From: Fragilaria crotonensis | Taxonomy: Eukaryota > Bacillariophyta > Fragilariophyceae > Fragilariales > Fragilariaceae | Direction: 5' to 3' | Assembly (NCBI GenBank): GCA_022925895.1 | Contig: JAKSYS010000430.1 | Span: 1 to 53,512, forward strand | DNA length: 53,512 nucleotides | Shown here: positions 1 to 10,400 of the stretch, in pieces | Numbering within the stretch: the first letter of the stretch is position 1 | How the letters are laid out: the number at the start of each line of letters is the position of its first letter | Translations under genes and position numbers: made by a program | The notes under the pieces: generated by a model | What the model saw: the letters and a program-made list of their open reading frames with translations, nothing else | Told to the model about the DNA's origin: nothing | Databases searched by the model: none

Positions 1-715
1 TTGGGAGCCAACTTGGTGGCAAAGTATCTTGGAGAAGAAGGACTTGAGGACGCCTCGCTGTGTGGCCGGTGGCATCAGTTTGGGAAATCCCTTGCACCTC
101 CATAGCGGACACATTCAATTTCCGTGGGGTCACATTTTGAGCCTGGGAGCACGCAAGACCATTTTGGAAAATATAATGATTATGCGGCAAATGACGTCGT
201 CGTTTTTTCCAAAGAGAATCCGCATGGCCCTCATGGCATCCACTATTGCTAAATTCGATGAAGCCTTGGCCCCCATCTTTATTCGAAATAATCCGATTCC
301 TCCGTTTGAACCGCAGATCGGTTACGAGAATGCGGAACAATACTGGGAGGATGCAAGTTCCTACCGGTACGTTGCTCACATTTCAGTACCATTCTTGCAG
401 TTGTCGTCCGAAGATGACTTTTTGGTCTCCACCTCGTCGAGTCAGAAACTAAACTACAGTTTGTCGAACCCCAATATTTTGGTTGTCAATACTCGTTGCG
501 GTGGACATCTTGGTTGGCGTGAATGTCCGCCAGATCACAAATTTGGACTCGGAACGAGTTGGGCGGATCGAGCAACGGTGGATTTCATTGAGGCCGTACT
601 CAAGGCTAGTGTCGAAGTCGATAACAAAACAATGACTGAAACAAATGCCAGAAAGCTCAAATTGATGCGCACGTCTGCTGAAGAGGAAGCAGCACTTCTG
701 AAATCGAGGCTCTAG
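1..715 (+). CDS. alpha/beta hydrolase, ABHD1/3-YheT-like (3' part, frameshifted)
   Basis: This is the C-terminal part of an alpha/beta hydrolase; the gene begins before the window. Frame 1 opens with LGANLVAKYLGEEG, which is the stretch directly after the nucleophile elbow (GxSLGAN) of the ABHD1/ABHD3/YheT family. The match then moves to frame 2, where CVAGGISLGNPL continues the family pattern. The switch lies near positions 48-60 and equals one extra base or two missing bases. Downstream, SVPFLQLSSEDDFLV carries the expected acid residue of the triad, and TRCGGHLGWRE carries the catalytic His (H160 counting from position 29). The family comprises membrane-associated esterases or lipases; the substrate cannot be told here. 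A charged tail ends at TAG 713-715. The frame break is more likely a consensus error than decay, because both sides are well conserved. Confidence 0.8.
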   Translation, partial: WEPTWWQSILEKKDLRTPRCVAGGISLGNPLHLHSGHIQFPWGHILSLGARKTILENIMIMRQMTSSFFPKRIRMALMASTIAKFDEALAPIFIRNNPIPPFEPQIGYENAEQYWEDASSYRYVAHISVPFLQLSSEDDFLVSTSSSQKLNYSLSNPNILVVNTRCGGHLGWRECPPDHKFGLGTSWADRATVDFIEAVLKASVEVDNKTMTETNARKLKLMRTSAEEEAALLKSRL

Positions 716-918
716 ATTGCACATATCTTTTGAATAATCAAGCACTTCCTGTTGTGTATCTTCAAAACGTTGTGGATTTGAAAATTGTAGTAAGCTATTA
801 ATGTCATGGTCTTACCTAAGAACTCAATGCAAACATGTGTTAGTGTGTATGACCTGGGAGAAATTTGTGTGCACAGGTAAACTTGGTTCATTCAAAAGCA
901 CCCAGTTCATCTTCAATA

Positions 919-2164
919 TCATCTGGCATTCTGAGCGTCGTGGTCGTCACGGACGGAGGTTGCAATCTTTCCTTCGCTGTTTCCAAGGACTGCAATGGTT
1001 CGCTTTGCAGTAGCTCCGTCACTCGATCCCACACGCTTGTCAACATTCTGCGCTCTCAGTATTCCCACAATTACGGCCTCCATAGCGCCCAGAATCGAGT
1101 CCCGGTTGATTTCCATTGGGCGATTGTCTTCTAAAGTTTTGAGAATCCCACGCAATCGTTCCCTTTCTTCCTCTGAAAGACGCTGAAACGCTCGGATGGC
1201 ATCTTGCTCCGCATCTCCCAGTGGTCCTGGTAAGGCAGCATCCTTGGGACGGAGCGGTCGTTTCATTTGTGAAAGTTCCTTTTCTTTTGCACGTCTTTGT
1301 TCTGCCTTGAAAATCTCAAAGACCGCGGCCTCCACTTCACCCAGTGGCCCTGGAACATCCATAGGCCGGACCGACGACCCTCGCTGTTGGGACTGCTCGT
1401 AGCGCAAGGTCTCAGCATTAGTAAGATCCTTCAAGGCCTTGTAAAGTCTATGTTCTGCATCTCCCAAGGGTCCCCTCTGAGCCTCGTCCATATCCTTCGG
1501 TCTGAGGATTCCCATCGATTTGCGGAGCCGTTCGGAATCCCTAATCGCATTAAAAAACTGCACCACAGTCGATTCGATATCTGCCAGTGGCCCTCCGTGT
1601 CCACCATCCACTTCCATGGGTCGCACCAGCACTCCATTCTGATCAAAAATAAGTTGCGCTCTCCGTCCTTCTTCTTCAATAACTCCTTTCAACCACGACA
1701 CCGCGGAATCCTCCGCCCTTCCCAGAGGCCCCACGAATTGTTGCGGCGCATCCATGGGACGATAGTATCCGGGAGACGGATCGCCGCGCATGCGAGCCAA
1801 GGATGCTCCAAGAGCCGATCGGCCGTCATGGCCTTGAAGACCCCGAACGCCACTTGTAATCTTCGAGCGAGAGTTCCGCCAAGTGGCGGATGAATCGCGA
1901 CAAATGTCGCCCAAATTGCGGGGTTTGTAGATATTACTATTCGTAGTAGCAGAAGGAGTACTGCTGGAAGACGTTGGGGTGTCGTCATCGTCGTCGTTGG
2001 CGGCTGTCATGTGTCGTTGTTGACATTGTTTTCGCTTGTGATCTCTCTTGACATTGTAACGGTCGTTTGTTTGACGGACCAGGAGCAGCTATGAAACACT
2101 CCCCGGGGCCAAGAAGTGCCATCACTGCGACAAGGTACACAACGCGCTTTGACCTTGTTGCCAT
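919..2164 (-). CDS. plastid-targeted protein with six RPM/GPLG repeats, function unknown
   Basis: Two exons: 2164-2080 and 2003-919, with a 76-nt GT-AG intron (2079-2004, phase 1) that splices the frame exactly to give 389 aa. The start ATG at 2164 opens a signal peptide (MATRSKRVVYLVAVMALLG) followed by GECFIAAP. That is a Phe-type motif of the kind used for import into diatom complex plastids. After an acidic and Ser/Thr-rich linker, the mature part has six repeats of about 45 residues. Each starts with RPM(D/E) or RPKD, then GPLG(D/R/E)AE or a variant (GPLADIE, ILGAMEA), then an amphipathic charged helix. I do not recognise the family. The repeats suggest a helical scaffold or binding protein in the plastid, but this is inference. 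If the first exon is ignored, the open frame starts at 2010 and the targeting signal is lost. Confidence 0.75.
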
Positions 2165-2793
2165 TGTGGAGTGATGCCGTGTATCTTGCACTTGTATGCT
2201 GAAAGAAGTGATGATATGTATCACGTAATCCTTGATGCTTGCAGTTTGTTCATTTTGTGCCTCGTGTCTCGTGTCGCGTGTCTCGTGTTCTTTTCCACGG
2301 GCTCGGTGGTCGGTGCCCATGCAAAATGCAAACATTGCGTCTGCAATCCAGGTCAGGCGTCACGTGTCACGTGACGTGGTACTAATACCAGGTGCTCCTA
2401 AGAGAAATTCTGTACTGTACATGGTACTCAGTACCTTGTCCAGCTGCGTATTTGTATTTGTACGTGCTCCGGAGTATGACATTTACATTCAGAATTCGAC
2501 ATGACGACGTCCTCCAGTAGAACATACGATACTGCTATCACCTCCACGCTACGAGGTCGGAGCTGTTCTTGTTGGGGGTCAAACAATACGTCATGCAGCA
2601 TGTCTGAGCCGAATTGGATATATGCATATGGTTCCCATGTTCATCGCCTGTAAACAACCTGCTTCAACAGTAACATGAAAGCCGGTACAGTAGTGCCCGA
2701 ACCTTACGAGAACCCCAAATACGAGACACGGCAGGAAATGGCACCTCGTAAAACCTGAACTACGACGAGTAGAAACCTCTAAATCCTAATGGA
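2165..2793. other. intergenic region with CGTGTCTCGTGT and GTAC words
   Basis: No gene is supported here. Positions 2255-2290 hold a short imperfect repeat of cgtgtctcgtg/cgtgtcgcgtg. Positions 2355-2380 are rich in cacgtg/cacgtgac words, and 2385-2480 holds several GTAC palindromes. The region lies upstream of the plastid repeat gene (minus strand) and downstream of the dehydrogenase-cupin gene, so it should carry the promoter of the first and the terminator of the second. I see no clear TATA box. Confidence 0.5.
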
Positions 2794-4549
2794 TTATCTC
2801 CACTCTGCAATGTAGACTTCATAGGTGTCCTCTCCCACATTCGATTGCGTCAAATCAGTTACCGGTTCATGCCACGCCACATCCCCCAACTGGCTGGATG
2901 TCGTCCAACGGACTGCCGCCCCACCGCCGCCTCCAATCGACTTCTGCACCATGCTCGGTTTTACAACAACTGTCAAATGGAAAAATGCGTACGTGGTAGT
3001 CACACTCTCTCCCGGTGCCAACACCAACCGATACACCCGGCACTTATCTCGCGTCTTGATACACTCGTGGAACTGTGCCAGTAGCGGAATGGCAGCCGTC
3101 ACCGGTGGTTGCCGCAACACTTCCGCGTCGATGCACAGCATTTCGACCGACGACGTATTCGTAATCTTATGAACCAATGGTGGTCCCTCCGTCTTGTGAA
3201 GGCCCATTCGAACTTCTCCAAATCCCATACAATCGCATTGAGGATCGCGGCCCTGAACGTGATTCACCACACTCAGGCCGTTGTCGTCATTCACGAGGAA
3301 AAAGTACAAACTGTCTTCGGCATGCCGATGCGCCAACGTTGTATCGTTGGGCGGAAATGAGACTCGAAGAACGCGAACATATTCATTGAAAGGACTATCT
3401 TGTGCCGCGGCTCGAACCGACCTCGACAATCTCGTCAAGCGTGCCGTCTGCCATCCTCCAATACTCACCAACTTGGGATCCCTCCTTCGATGAGCTCGAT
3501 CCTACAGGAACACCGGTTATACTCTCGTACACCTTGACTACTTGAGAGTCATCGCTCTGACTCAATCCTAATCCTTGACCACAAATGAATTGCTGTAGGG
3601 CCGCAGATGCCACAGGTATCGGCGATTTCAACGCCTTGGCTTCCGAGTAGACGATATCCAGATCCTTCACAAAAATTTCAAGTGCACTCATGACTGGCAC
3701 TCCATCGCCTCCTCGTTCCTCAGTCGCAAGCATCCGCGCTCCTCGATCTTGAAACATCCAACTCGCACCAGCCGCACCATTCACGATTTCGTACATTTGA
3801 TGCGGATCCAGTCCGGCCTTGGCTGCCAACGCCAACGCCTCGGCTGCTGCACAAATGTGAACTCCAGCCAACAACTGGTGCACCATTTTGGCAGTCGACG
3901 CCATTCCGACGCCACCTTTCTTACTAGTACCGGTAGTCTTAATGACGTGAATGTGGCGGGCCAGCGCTTGGAGGATGGGCCAGACGGCGTCGTGGATGTA
4001 TTGTTGCGGAATGTTGTCGTCGTCATCAAGAGTAGTAGTACCAGTAGTAGCATTAGCAACATCGGCGTCGTCGTGGCGTTGCTTAGAGGAAACCATGAGC
4101 GTCAAATCACCAGCACGAGCTCGAACGGGGCCGCCACTAATCGGACAGTCCACAAAGTGGATGGATGCCGCTTGGAAGCGGGCTTCCGCTTGTCTGGCCC
4201 ATGTCGGAGTCACGGTTGAACACAAAATGACGAAACTATCGGCGGAGAGGAGGTGGAGCAAGTTCTTGTCATCATTGGATCCGAAGCAAACTTGCTCGCA
4301 TTGTGATTCATTCACCAGCACTAGCAAGACGACGTTGGTATCCGCCGATATGGCCTCCTCCAAACATGTTGGAGGGTGTGCCATTGTTGGAGCTTTGTTA
4401 ACCTCCTTGGCCTCCTCAAACAAAGCCTCTACGAGTTCCGTTGCTCGATCGTATCCGACCAGTTGGGCTACAGCATCGGAGGCGAGCAAGGCACGGGCCA
4501 TGCCTCCGCCCATGGCCCCAATGCCGACAACAGTCACGTGGAATGACAT
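2794..4549 (-). CDS. beta-hydroxyacid dehydrogenase fused to a C-terminal cupin domain
   Basis: Two exons, 4549-3469 and 3398-2794, joined across a 70-nt intron (3468-3399; GTGAGT donor, ACAAG acceptor, phase 1), give 561 aa. Residues 1-360 are a 3-hydroxyisobutyrate/L-threonate-type dehydrogenase. They contain the NAD(P)-binding GIGAMGGGMA, the substrate-binding segment DCPISGGPVRARAGDL, and the catalytic lysine region of the family in KKGGVGMASTAKMVHQ. Residues from about 361 form a cupin-like domain with an HRHAEDSLYFFL metal-site motif and a second half-barrel. Without splicing, the first frame ends soon after (TAG at 3395-3397) and the cupin would appear as a separate gene. The overlap of the two frames and the perfect splice phase argue for one protein. 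The family oxidises small beta-hydroxyacids; the cupin may bind or process the same or a following intermediate (inference). There is no obvious transit peptide, so it is probably cytosolic. Confidence 0.75.
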
Positions 4550-5023
4550 GCTTTTTAAATGATGAGCCGAACTTGCTCAAGTCTCCGTCTTCGATGACGA
4601 CAAATCATGCATCACTCATGTTGTCAGAAGATTCAACTCTATGTACTAGCGCAAACTCATCGTACGCAGTACCTGTCCTTGTACGACAGTATGCATAGTA
4701 CAGGCAAGACCGAATACCGGCATACCCCCACAAAACGAGACCAGTTTCATACGTCATCGTTCCCTTTTACTACTATGATACCACGGGATTCGATTCCCAT
4801 TTATCGTGCCCCGCTACGCGCCTTTGGGAACGGACTGGAATCACACGACTTGCCTTATCTGCTATCTACACCTGTAAATCACAGTATTGTAACTAATAAG
4901 TATCAGAACTCTTCTGTTTCCCAGGTAGCTCTTAAGATCTCATTCAATTTAAAGTTCTTTCTTCGACCTTTATGAGTCTACATGTCTCATAAAATATAAA
5001 CCTCAAAAAGAAAATTGCGCATC
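4550..5023. other. intergenic region between divergent genes
   Basis: This divergent spacer lies between the dehydrogenase-cupin gene (minus) and the first small membrane protein gene (plus). No coding stretch is supported. GTAC words lie at 4640-4700. The last 60 bases before the ATG at 5024 are A/T-rich (ctcataaaatataaacctc), which could serve as a core promoter or 5' UTR. No other site is clear. Confidence 0.4.
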
Positions 5024-5386
5024 ATGGCACCAAAAGTCGACAACAGCATGAATGTGAATCTTCAGGACATCAAAAAGGAGATCCCCCCGATGACGACGAC
5101 CCCACACGTCCCAGAGCTCGCCTCGAAGCGCCAGGTCCGTGGCGCGGCATGGGCCGGTGGAATTGCCGGTCTATGCGTTGGCGGTCCGATTGGAGCCATT
5201 CTCTTGTGCTGGGGAGGAATGCATTTGGCGAAAAAGAATGATGGCGATGCAGGGGATTTCTGCAGAAAAGCTGGTGACTTTACATTTCGTATGGGAGATT
5301 CCATCAAGAGAGAGTGGAAGGAGGCTCATCCAAAGCACAGCGAAGCCCAAGTACAAGTGCAAGGGGAAGCAAAGCATCTCAGTTGA
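5024..5386 (+). CDS. small glycine-zipper membrane protein, copy 1
   Basis: 120 aa from ATG at 5024 (MAPKVDN). A polar N-terminus of about 30 residues leads into a conserved core: ELASKRQVRGAAWAGG, then a glycine-rich hydrophobic segment (IAGLCVGGPIGAILLCWGG), then HLAKKN and a charged amphipathic tail with FCRKAGDF and IKREWKEAH. The hydrophobic stretch has GxxxG-type spacing, suggesting one tight membrane helix or a hairpin. It is a tandem paralogue of the gene at 5906; identity is high from the ELASK motif to the tail, while the N-termini differ. I do not recognise a named family and cannot assign a function. Confidence 0.75.
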   Translation: MAPKVDNSMNVNLQDIKKEIPPMTTTPHVPELASKRQVRGAAWAGGIAGLCVGGPIGAILLCWGGMHLAKKNDGDAGDFCRKAGDFTFRMGDSIKREWKEAHPKHSEAQVQVQGEAKHLS

Positions 5387-5905
5387 AAGAATGTAGGACA
5401 ACGTACCCAGGGATAACCTTACTCGCACTCAACTCTAAGAACATCGTTAAATTGGACAACACATCTTATCATTCTCTCTAGCTAGCACGTTCTAATAGAC
5501 AGGCAATGGAGTTTGCATATATGTTCAATAAAATCCAGCATAGCAACCTATGTTCACACCGTCGACAGAATATAATAAGCATGGAACACTTACAGACTTA
5601 CAGTGGCGTGCGTGGACATCGGACTACCGTTGCAGTGTTGGAGTACGATACACAGTACTACTACCAGGTAATAGTTGTGCCACGCCTGGACCGCGGGACT
5701 CAGTCATTTTGCCGTACTGTATCGTATGTAGGCAGTACAGTCGGTTTTCGACGAACATAGGCGAATGGCACGACTTCAGAATCGATGTTTTGGCGGGAAC
5801 CAAATCACAACAGTGAGTTCTCGTTTTAGGTTTTACATGCATCTCATTCAAATCATAAAACCAAAGAAGGAAAACCATTCAGACTGTCGAGTATATTGAT
5901 TGATC
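5387..5905. other. spacer between tandem paralogues
   Basis: No gene is supported. The spacer holds GTAC-type words at 5640-5740 (gtacgatacacagtactactaccagg, tgtatgtaggcagtacagtc). The 60 bases before the second copy (ctcattcaaatcataaaacc) resemble the A/T-rich leader of copy 1, as expected if the leader was part of the duplicated unit. Confidence 0.4.
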
Positions 5906-6262
5906 ATGGCACAGAAAACTGACCAAGACTACGAATCGAAAACTATCAAAGAACCCCTTCTTCCAGACGGTACTGTATTGGAAGCCATTGAAGCTGTCGA
6001 ACTTGCGTCGAAGCAACAGGTTTACGGTGCCGCTTGGGCCGGCGGCATAACCGGCCTATTGATTGCAGGTCCTATTGGAGCCGTTCTGCTGGGCTGGGGA
6101 GGAGTTCATTTGGCGAAAAAGAATGCTGGTGATGCCGGAGACTTCTGCAGAAAGGTGGGAGATTTCATGCATCGGATCGGAGGTGCCATAAAGAAAGAAT
6201 GGAAGGAGGCTCGTTCGAAGAACAGCGGCGATGACGACTTACAGCCGAAGGAGCTTAGTTGA
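5906..6262 (+). CDS. small glycine-zipper membrane protein, copy 2
   Basis: 118 aa from ATG at 5906 (MAQKTDQ). It has the same layout as copy 1: ELASKQQVYGAAWAGG, the hydrophobic glycine-rich segment (ITGLLIAGPIGAVLLGWGG), HLAKKNAGDAGDFCRKVGDF, and a basic tail (IKKEWKEARSKNSG). Differences from copy 1 in the core are mainly conservative (I/V, L/A, R/K), which implies purifying selection after the duplication. It is likely a membrane protein of unknown function, possibly forming oligomers through the glycine face (inference). Confidence 0.75.
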   Translation: MAQKTDQDYESKTIKEPLLPDGTVLEAIEAVELASKQQVYGAAWAGGITGLLIAGPIGAVLLGWGGVHLAKKNAGDAGDFCRKVGDFMHRIGGAIKKEWKEARSKNSGDDDLQPKELS

Positions 6263-6395
6263 AGGCATGTAAAATCCACAACCTACTAAGCATACGAGTT
6301 ACTTGCAAGAGCTCATGGTTCTATAGTACCTGGCAGGAATTTGATAAATTCTAATTGTGTAAAGGGTAAAGGTACCTTCATATATCAGAGGCCGT

Positions 6396-7972
6396 CTAAC
6401 TTGAATTGAACAAGAACGCCTCATAAAAGCTTTGCGCAGCATCAAACGTGCGATTCAGGATGTCTCCGTCCTCAGACTTTTGTATCCCAGATAAGCGGAT
6501 ATCCTTTTCGAGCAATGCCTGCTTCCGCGCTTCGCGTGCTCCGGTCCATTAAGTTCAACGACGCACTTGACCTGCACTTGATCCACACTCTGGTACAGCC
6601 ATGCGCGTTCGTGATAGATATCCTTGATACTGGCACCCTCATCAGCCAGGAGAGCCGTTAATCGGGATATTCCACCAGGTCTATCCGACACGGTGGCATA
6701 AAATTGCAAAGACGGTTGTCGGCAGACAAACCGCGGTCCAGAACACGACCAAGAACAGTCGTGTCAATGTTACCTCCGCATAGCGGCACCACAATATTCT
6801 TACCCTTCATGTCCGGGCGATCAAGTTTACCACCTGGAAGAAGAGCGGCTAGACCGATGCTCCACCACCCTCGACAACCATCTTTTCTTGTTCGATCAGT
6901 CTCAGTACGGCCAATGAGATCTCCTTCTCAGTACAAGTAACACATTCATCAACGTAGTGACGAGCAACTTCAAATGCATGAGGTCCGACCATCGGCACTG
7001 CCAAACCGTCCGCCAATGTTGGAGTCATCGGAACTTGGACAGGCTTTCCTGCCTTCAGAGCACCGATGTAGGAAGCACAAAACTCGGGCTCAACCCCAAT
7101 GACCTATAACGAGGACAAGCGGTTGTGAGGGTGTCATGTAAGCATTTCAAGTGTCAGCCTGTCGGTTCAAACACAGTTTCCCAGCTTACCCTCGCTTCTG
7201 GCTTCAATGTCTTGACACTGCAAGCAATGCCAGCAATAAGACCAGCTCCTCCGACTGGAACAACGACAATATCGACGTTCGGAACGTCATCGATCAACTC
7301 AATTCCAATCGTACCTGCCCCCGCAATAATTGGAGGGTCGTCGTACCCATTGACGTACGTCAAGCCCTCTGACTGAACAAGAGTCTCGGCGTACGTTTTG
7401 CTTCTCCTATGCATACCTTCAATAATGATACGCGCGCCGAATTTACGGCACTTGTCTACCTTGGCGAGGGGCGCCACGGTGGGCATTACAACAGTCACAG
7501 GAATGCCCAACTCCCTTCCGTGGTACGCCAGAGCAAGTGCATGGTTTCCAGCGGACGCCGCAATGACACCTCGTTGCGCTGAGGCTGGGTCTCTGTTCTT
7601 GAGTTTTAAAATAGCATTGCGGGCTCCTCGCTCCTTGAAAGATCCTGTGAACTGCCGAAATTCCGGTTTGAGGTAAATGTTTGCGCCAATGATTTCCGAC
7701 AGAAAGACAGATTTTTCGCACTTGGTCCGCACCACACCGTCGCGAATGGCAACGTGAGCACGGGAGATGTCGGCAAAGGTGACGGGAAGATTATCCCGGA
7801 TGATACGGTCACGCTCGCGTTCGTCAACAGCAGGTGAAGGAACAACAGCTTCGTTGTCTGCTTTGCTACTGTCGTCATGGGCGGAGAAAGAGCGAGTCGC
7901 ATTCGGAAGCACGTTGGAGCGTCTCCGAGCTACAACTGCGGCGCTGCGACGGACAAGTACGGTCGTGAACAT
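6396..7972 (-). CDS. threonine/serine dehydratase, PLP-dependent, with C-terminal ACT-like domain (frameshifted)
   Basis: Exon 1 is 7972-7190 and exon 2 is 7103-6396, with an 86-nt intron (GTAAGC...TTATAG, phase 0). The N-terminus (MFTTVLVRRSAAVVARRRSN) is basic and Ser/Ala-rich, like a mitochondrial presequence. The PLP lysine is K113 in QFTGSFKERGARNA. The substrate loop is ASAGNHALALAYHG, and the phosphate-binding glycine loop is VPVGGAGLIAGIA. Exon 2 continues in frame (VIGVEPEFCASYIGAL) but is broken three times: near 6854, 6708 and 6531. Each break fits one missing base, and three losses restore exactly one codon. The C-terminal part (VSDRPGGISRLTALLADEGA) is ACT-like, as in catabolic TdcB/IlvA enzymes. 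The enzyme deaminates L-threonine or L-serine to the 2-oxoacid. About 498 aa when the breaks are repaired. Serine racemase is the main alternative. Confidence 0.85.
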
Positions 7973-8582
7973 GGTGTACAGTCAAACAATGGATCAGAAA
8001 CAAGGTCAGTATAGAATGATCCTTGCTATGAGATCTATGGGTGATCTTCAATATATCTTCTGTTCTGTTTCGTGTGTTGCGCTGAAATGTCAACTTTGTT
8101 TCCGCTTCGATGACGTCTGTCAGGAAGGCAACGTCATCATTACGCAACGCCTTCTCAATCCTTATCCTTCGAGAGGTTGACGAAGAAAAAATGCTATTCA
8201 TACAGCGTATGATATGTACATATACGGGAGTACTCCGAGTACTTGCGTAGTAGTACATGTACTGCATTACGGTAGCACTTGGTACAAGTACTGCCGTACT
8301 GCAGACTACTCGCAACTCGCAATTCGTTCGTACAGTAGGATTATGTGAACGAATTGAACGCGTACGAGTGTACGAGTACTGCAATAACTCCGACTACTGT
8401 AGTACCCTTCTACCGTACGCCAACTTCGTGGAGACCGCTTCAACAATGCATTATGCGCCGCATCATGAATTCGTAGTAAATGATGCTGTAATCTGTAATA
8501 AGGAATTCCTGGGTGGACAATAGGTGGCAAAGCGCTGAGGATGGTCAAGAAAGGAAATGCTCAGATGTGTGATGTGTGTTTA
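7973..8582. other. intergenic region, GTAC palindrome cluster
   Basis: No gene is supported. Positions 8220-8410 are dense in self-complementary words: agtactccgagtact, tagtacatgtactgc, acttggtacaagtac, gtacgagtgtacgagtactg. The single strand could fold into several hairpins. The segment at 7990-8170 looks like the dehydratase 5' flank and contains no clear core promoter element. Confidence 0.5.
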
Positions 8583-9777
8583 CTATTGAAGGTGTGAGTA
8601 CGCCCTCTTGGTACCTGCTGAAGCGTGTCCATGGTGGTCACCATCGCCAGGTTTCCAATTCCATTCTCCTTTCGCTGCTGCGCTTGCAATTTTCAATTCT
8701 TCCAAGTACAGATTACTCATTGCTTTTAGCTGCAATTCTCCCCGGCACAATTCTAAAAGCGGAAGCTGAAGGGCTTGACTCCAGCTGAAACTTAAATTCC
8801 AGGGTACCTTGCCCTTCGCCCTATTAATGGCACTCAGTCTGGCAGCTGCTTGCTCTAAAGGTTGACCTCCCGAAAGATAATTAGCACCCTTCATAGCCAC
8901 TGGAAAGCTCTGTTCCAGAACATAGATATTGGCCGCAGCAATTTCCTCGACTGAGTAGAACGTTGGACAGTCACGACCTGGATTTATCATATTGGGCTTC
9001 AAGGTGCATCCTGCCAAATGCACACCATGGTCCATCATGGCCTTGAAGAGCTCAGAATGAACTCGACAGCTAACTTCAACGGCATCTGCCAACGAATGCG
9101 TCCCCTTCAGACTCACATCTGGCTCTACAATAGGCATTAGACCTTCACTTTGACAGATCAAGGCGTACCGAGCGAGGTCGTGCATGTTCGACCGGATGGC
9201 CAGAGCAGTGGGCCGTCCTGCATCCATGTCGATGACAAGAGGAGATCGCCATTTGGCAAAACGAGCACCGGCCTTGTAGTACTCCTGGCATCGGAGGGCA
9301 AGCGAATCGAGGCCTTGCATGACAGTGTCACCGTTGCACCCCGGTAGGTTGTAGACCTGTGCAGCACGATAATGAGGAGTTATGACGAGGAATTGTTAAG
9401 CGAAAAACGCCTGCAGTGTACGCCTACCTTCAAATGAGGTTTCACTCCTGGAACGATGCCCTTCTCTGTCAAGAGTTCCGGAAACAACTTTCCGCTAGCG
9501 TCCGACTTTTGGTACAAAGTCTCGGGGTCCAGAATTGCGGCACAGAGGTATTCTTCGCACCTGAGCCTCAAAGAGCATCTGCCGATACTTTCTGCGATTC
9601 TCTTCCTCGTTTTGATCCCCACAGCTTCGAAGCGTTCTCCAATTGTACCAGGGCCTTCATCGCAAGCTGTGATGCCTTTTCCAGGAGTCGCTATTGCAAG
9701 TGCAGTTTTCTCCAAGGCGACCTTTTGCTCATGCGTGAGGAAGCTCTTCCCAAAGGAGAATCCAGATGGAGCGGCAT
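8583..9777 (-). CDS. fructose-1,6-bisphosphate aldolase, class I (exon 1 frameshifted)
   Basis: Exon 1 is 9777-9428 and exon 2 is 9356-8583, with a 71-nt intron (GTAGGC...CACAG, phase 0) splitting GVKPHLK from VYNLPGCNGDT. It cleaves fructose-1,6-bisphosphate in glycolysis and gluconeogenesis. Class I signatures are ACDEGPGTIGERFEAVG, RFAKWRSPL, PIVEPDVSLKG and the Schiff-base lysine in GCTLKPNMINPG. Exon 1 reads in shifting frames. The conserved NEEENRRKYRQMLFEA block lies in another frame than its flanks. Four single-base losses (about 9773, 9610-9613, and two in 9558-9567) would restore the frame and put the Met at 9777 in register. The exon length supports this: 350 nt plus 4 is 354, a multiple of three. 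There is no signal or transit peptide, so it is probably the cytosolic enzyme. Confidence 0.88.
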
Positions 9778-10400
9778 GGTTCAGCAATAATCATAAAGAG
9801 GCAACAACCGCTAAGTGTGAGGCTTGCATTTTGCATTGTCAACGACAGGCAGTTCGCACTTTGTCGGCAGTCGGCGGTCGGACACATCACTTACGACTAT
9901 CGGCCGAATGCGCTGATGTGCGAACTGTAGTACTTAGTACTTGTACCGATACTACTCCAAGCTCGGAGTACAAGTACCAGGTACCAGGTACCAGGTATCG
10001 TACTAGTACAAGGTACAAGAACCTACGCATACTTGTGCTAGTCGACGAGAACAAAATTGCATACTCCTATGATATGTCATATGCATAGTGTATGTAACGT
10101 AGAACGTAGACTACTGGTACTGGTAGTCGTAGCTCGTAACTGATACATGGTACCGGTATAGCGTCCAGCGGTCCAGTGTCCAGTGGACCGTAGACACTGT
10201 ATGTTCGTTTGTCTTCTTGCTTTCTTGAGCAATCCATGCGAAACGGGCGTTCTGGATAAGCGGCAATGCGAACCTTCAAAACCAAAATGCGAAGGTTGCT
10301 CGTTCTCAGTTCGCATGTCTCGTGCCTCACAAATACGACTAGTAAACATCAAGTAGAAAAAAAATCGATCAACACGAAATAGAGGTCACGCGAAATCACG
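9778..10400. other. divergent intergenic region with GTACCAG repeats
   Basis: This spacer lies between the aldolase (minus) and the CoA transferase (plus). Positions 9926-10020 hold GTAC words including three head-to-tail copies of gtaccag (9975-9995), and more lie at 10100-10190. No coding sequence is supported. Both promoters must lie here, but I cannot point to a core element. Confidence 0.45.

Noticed and set aside
2171-2504. Open frames on the plus strand upstream of the plastid repeat gene
   Set aside because: They are low-complexity text from cgtgtctcgtg repeats, overlap the expected promoter and have no domain.
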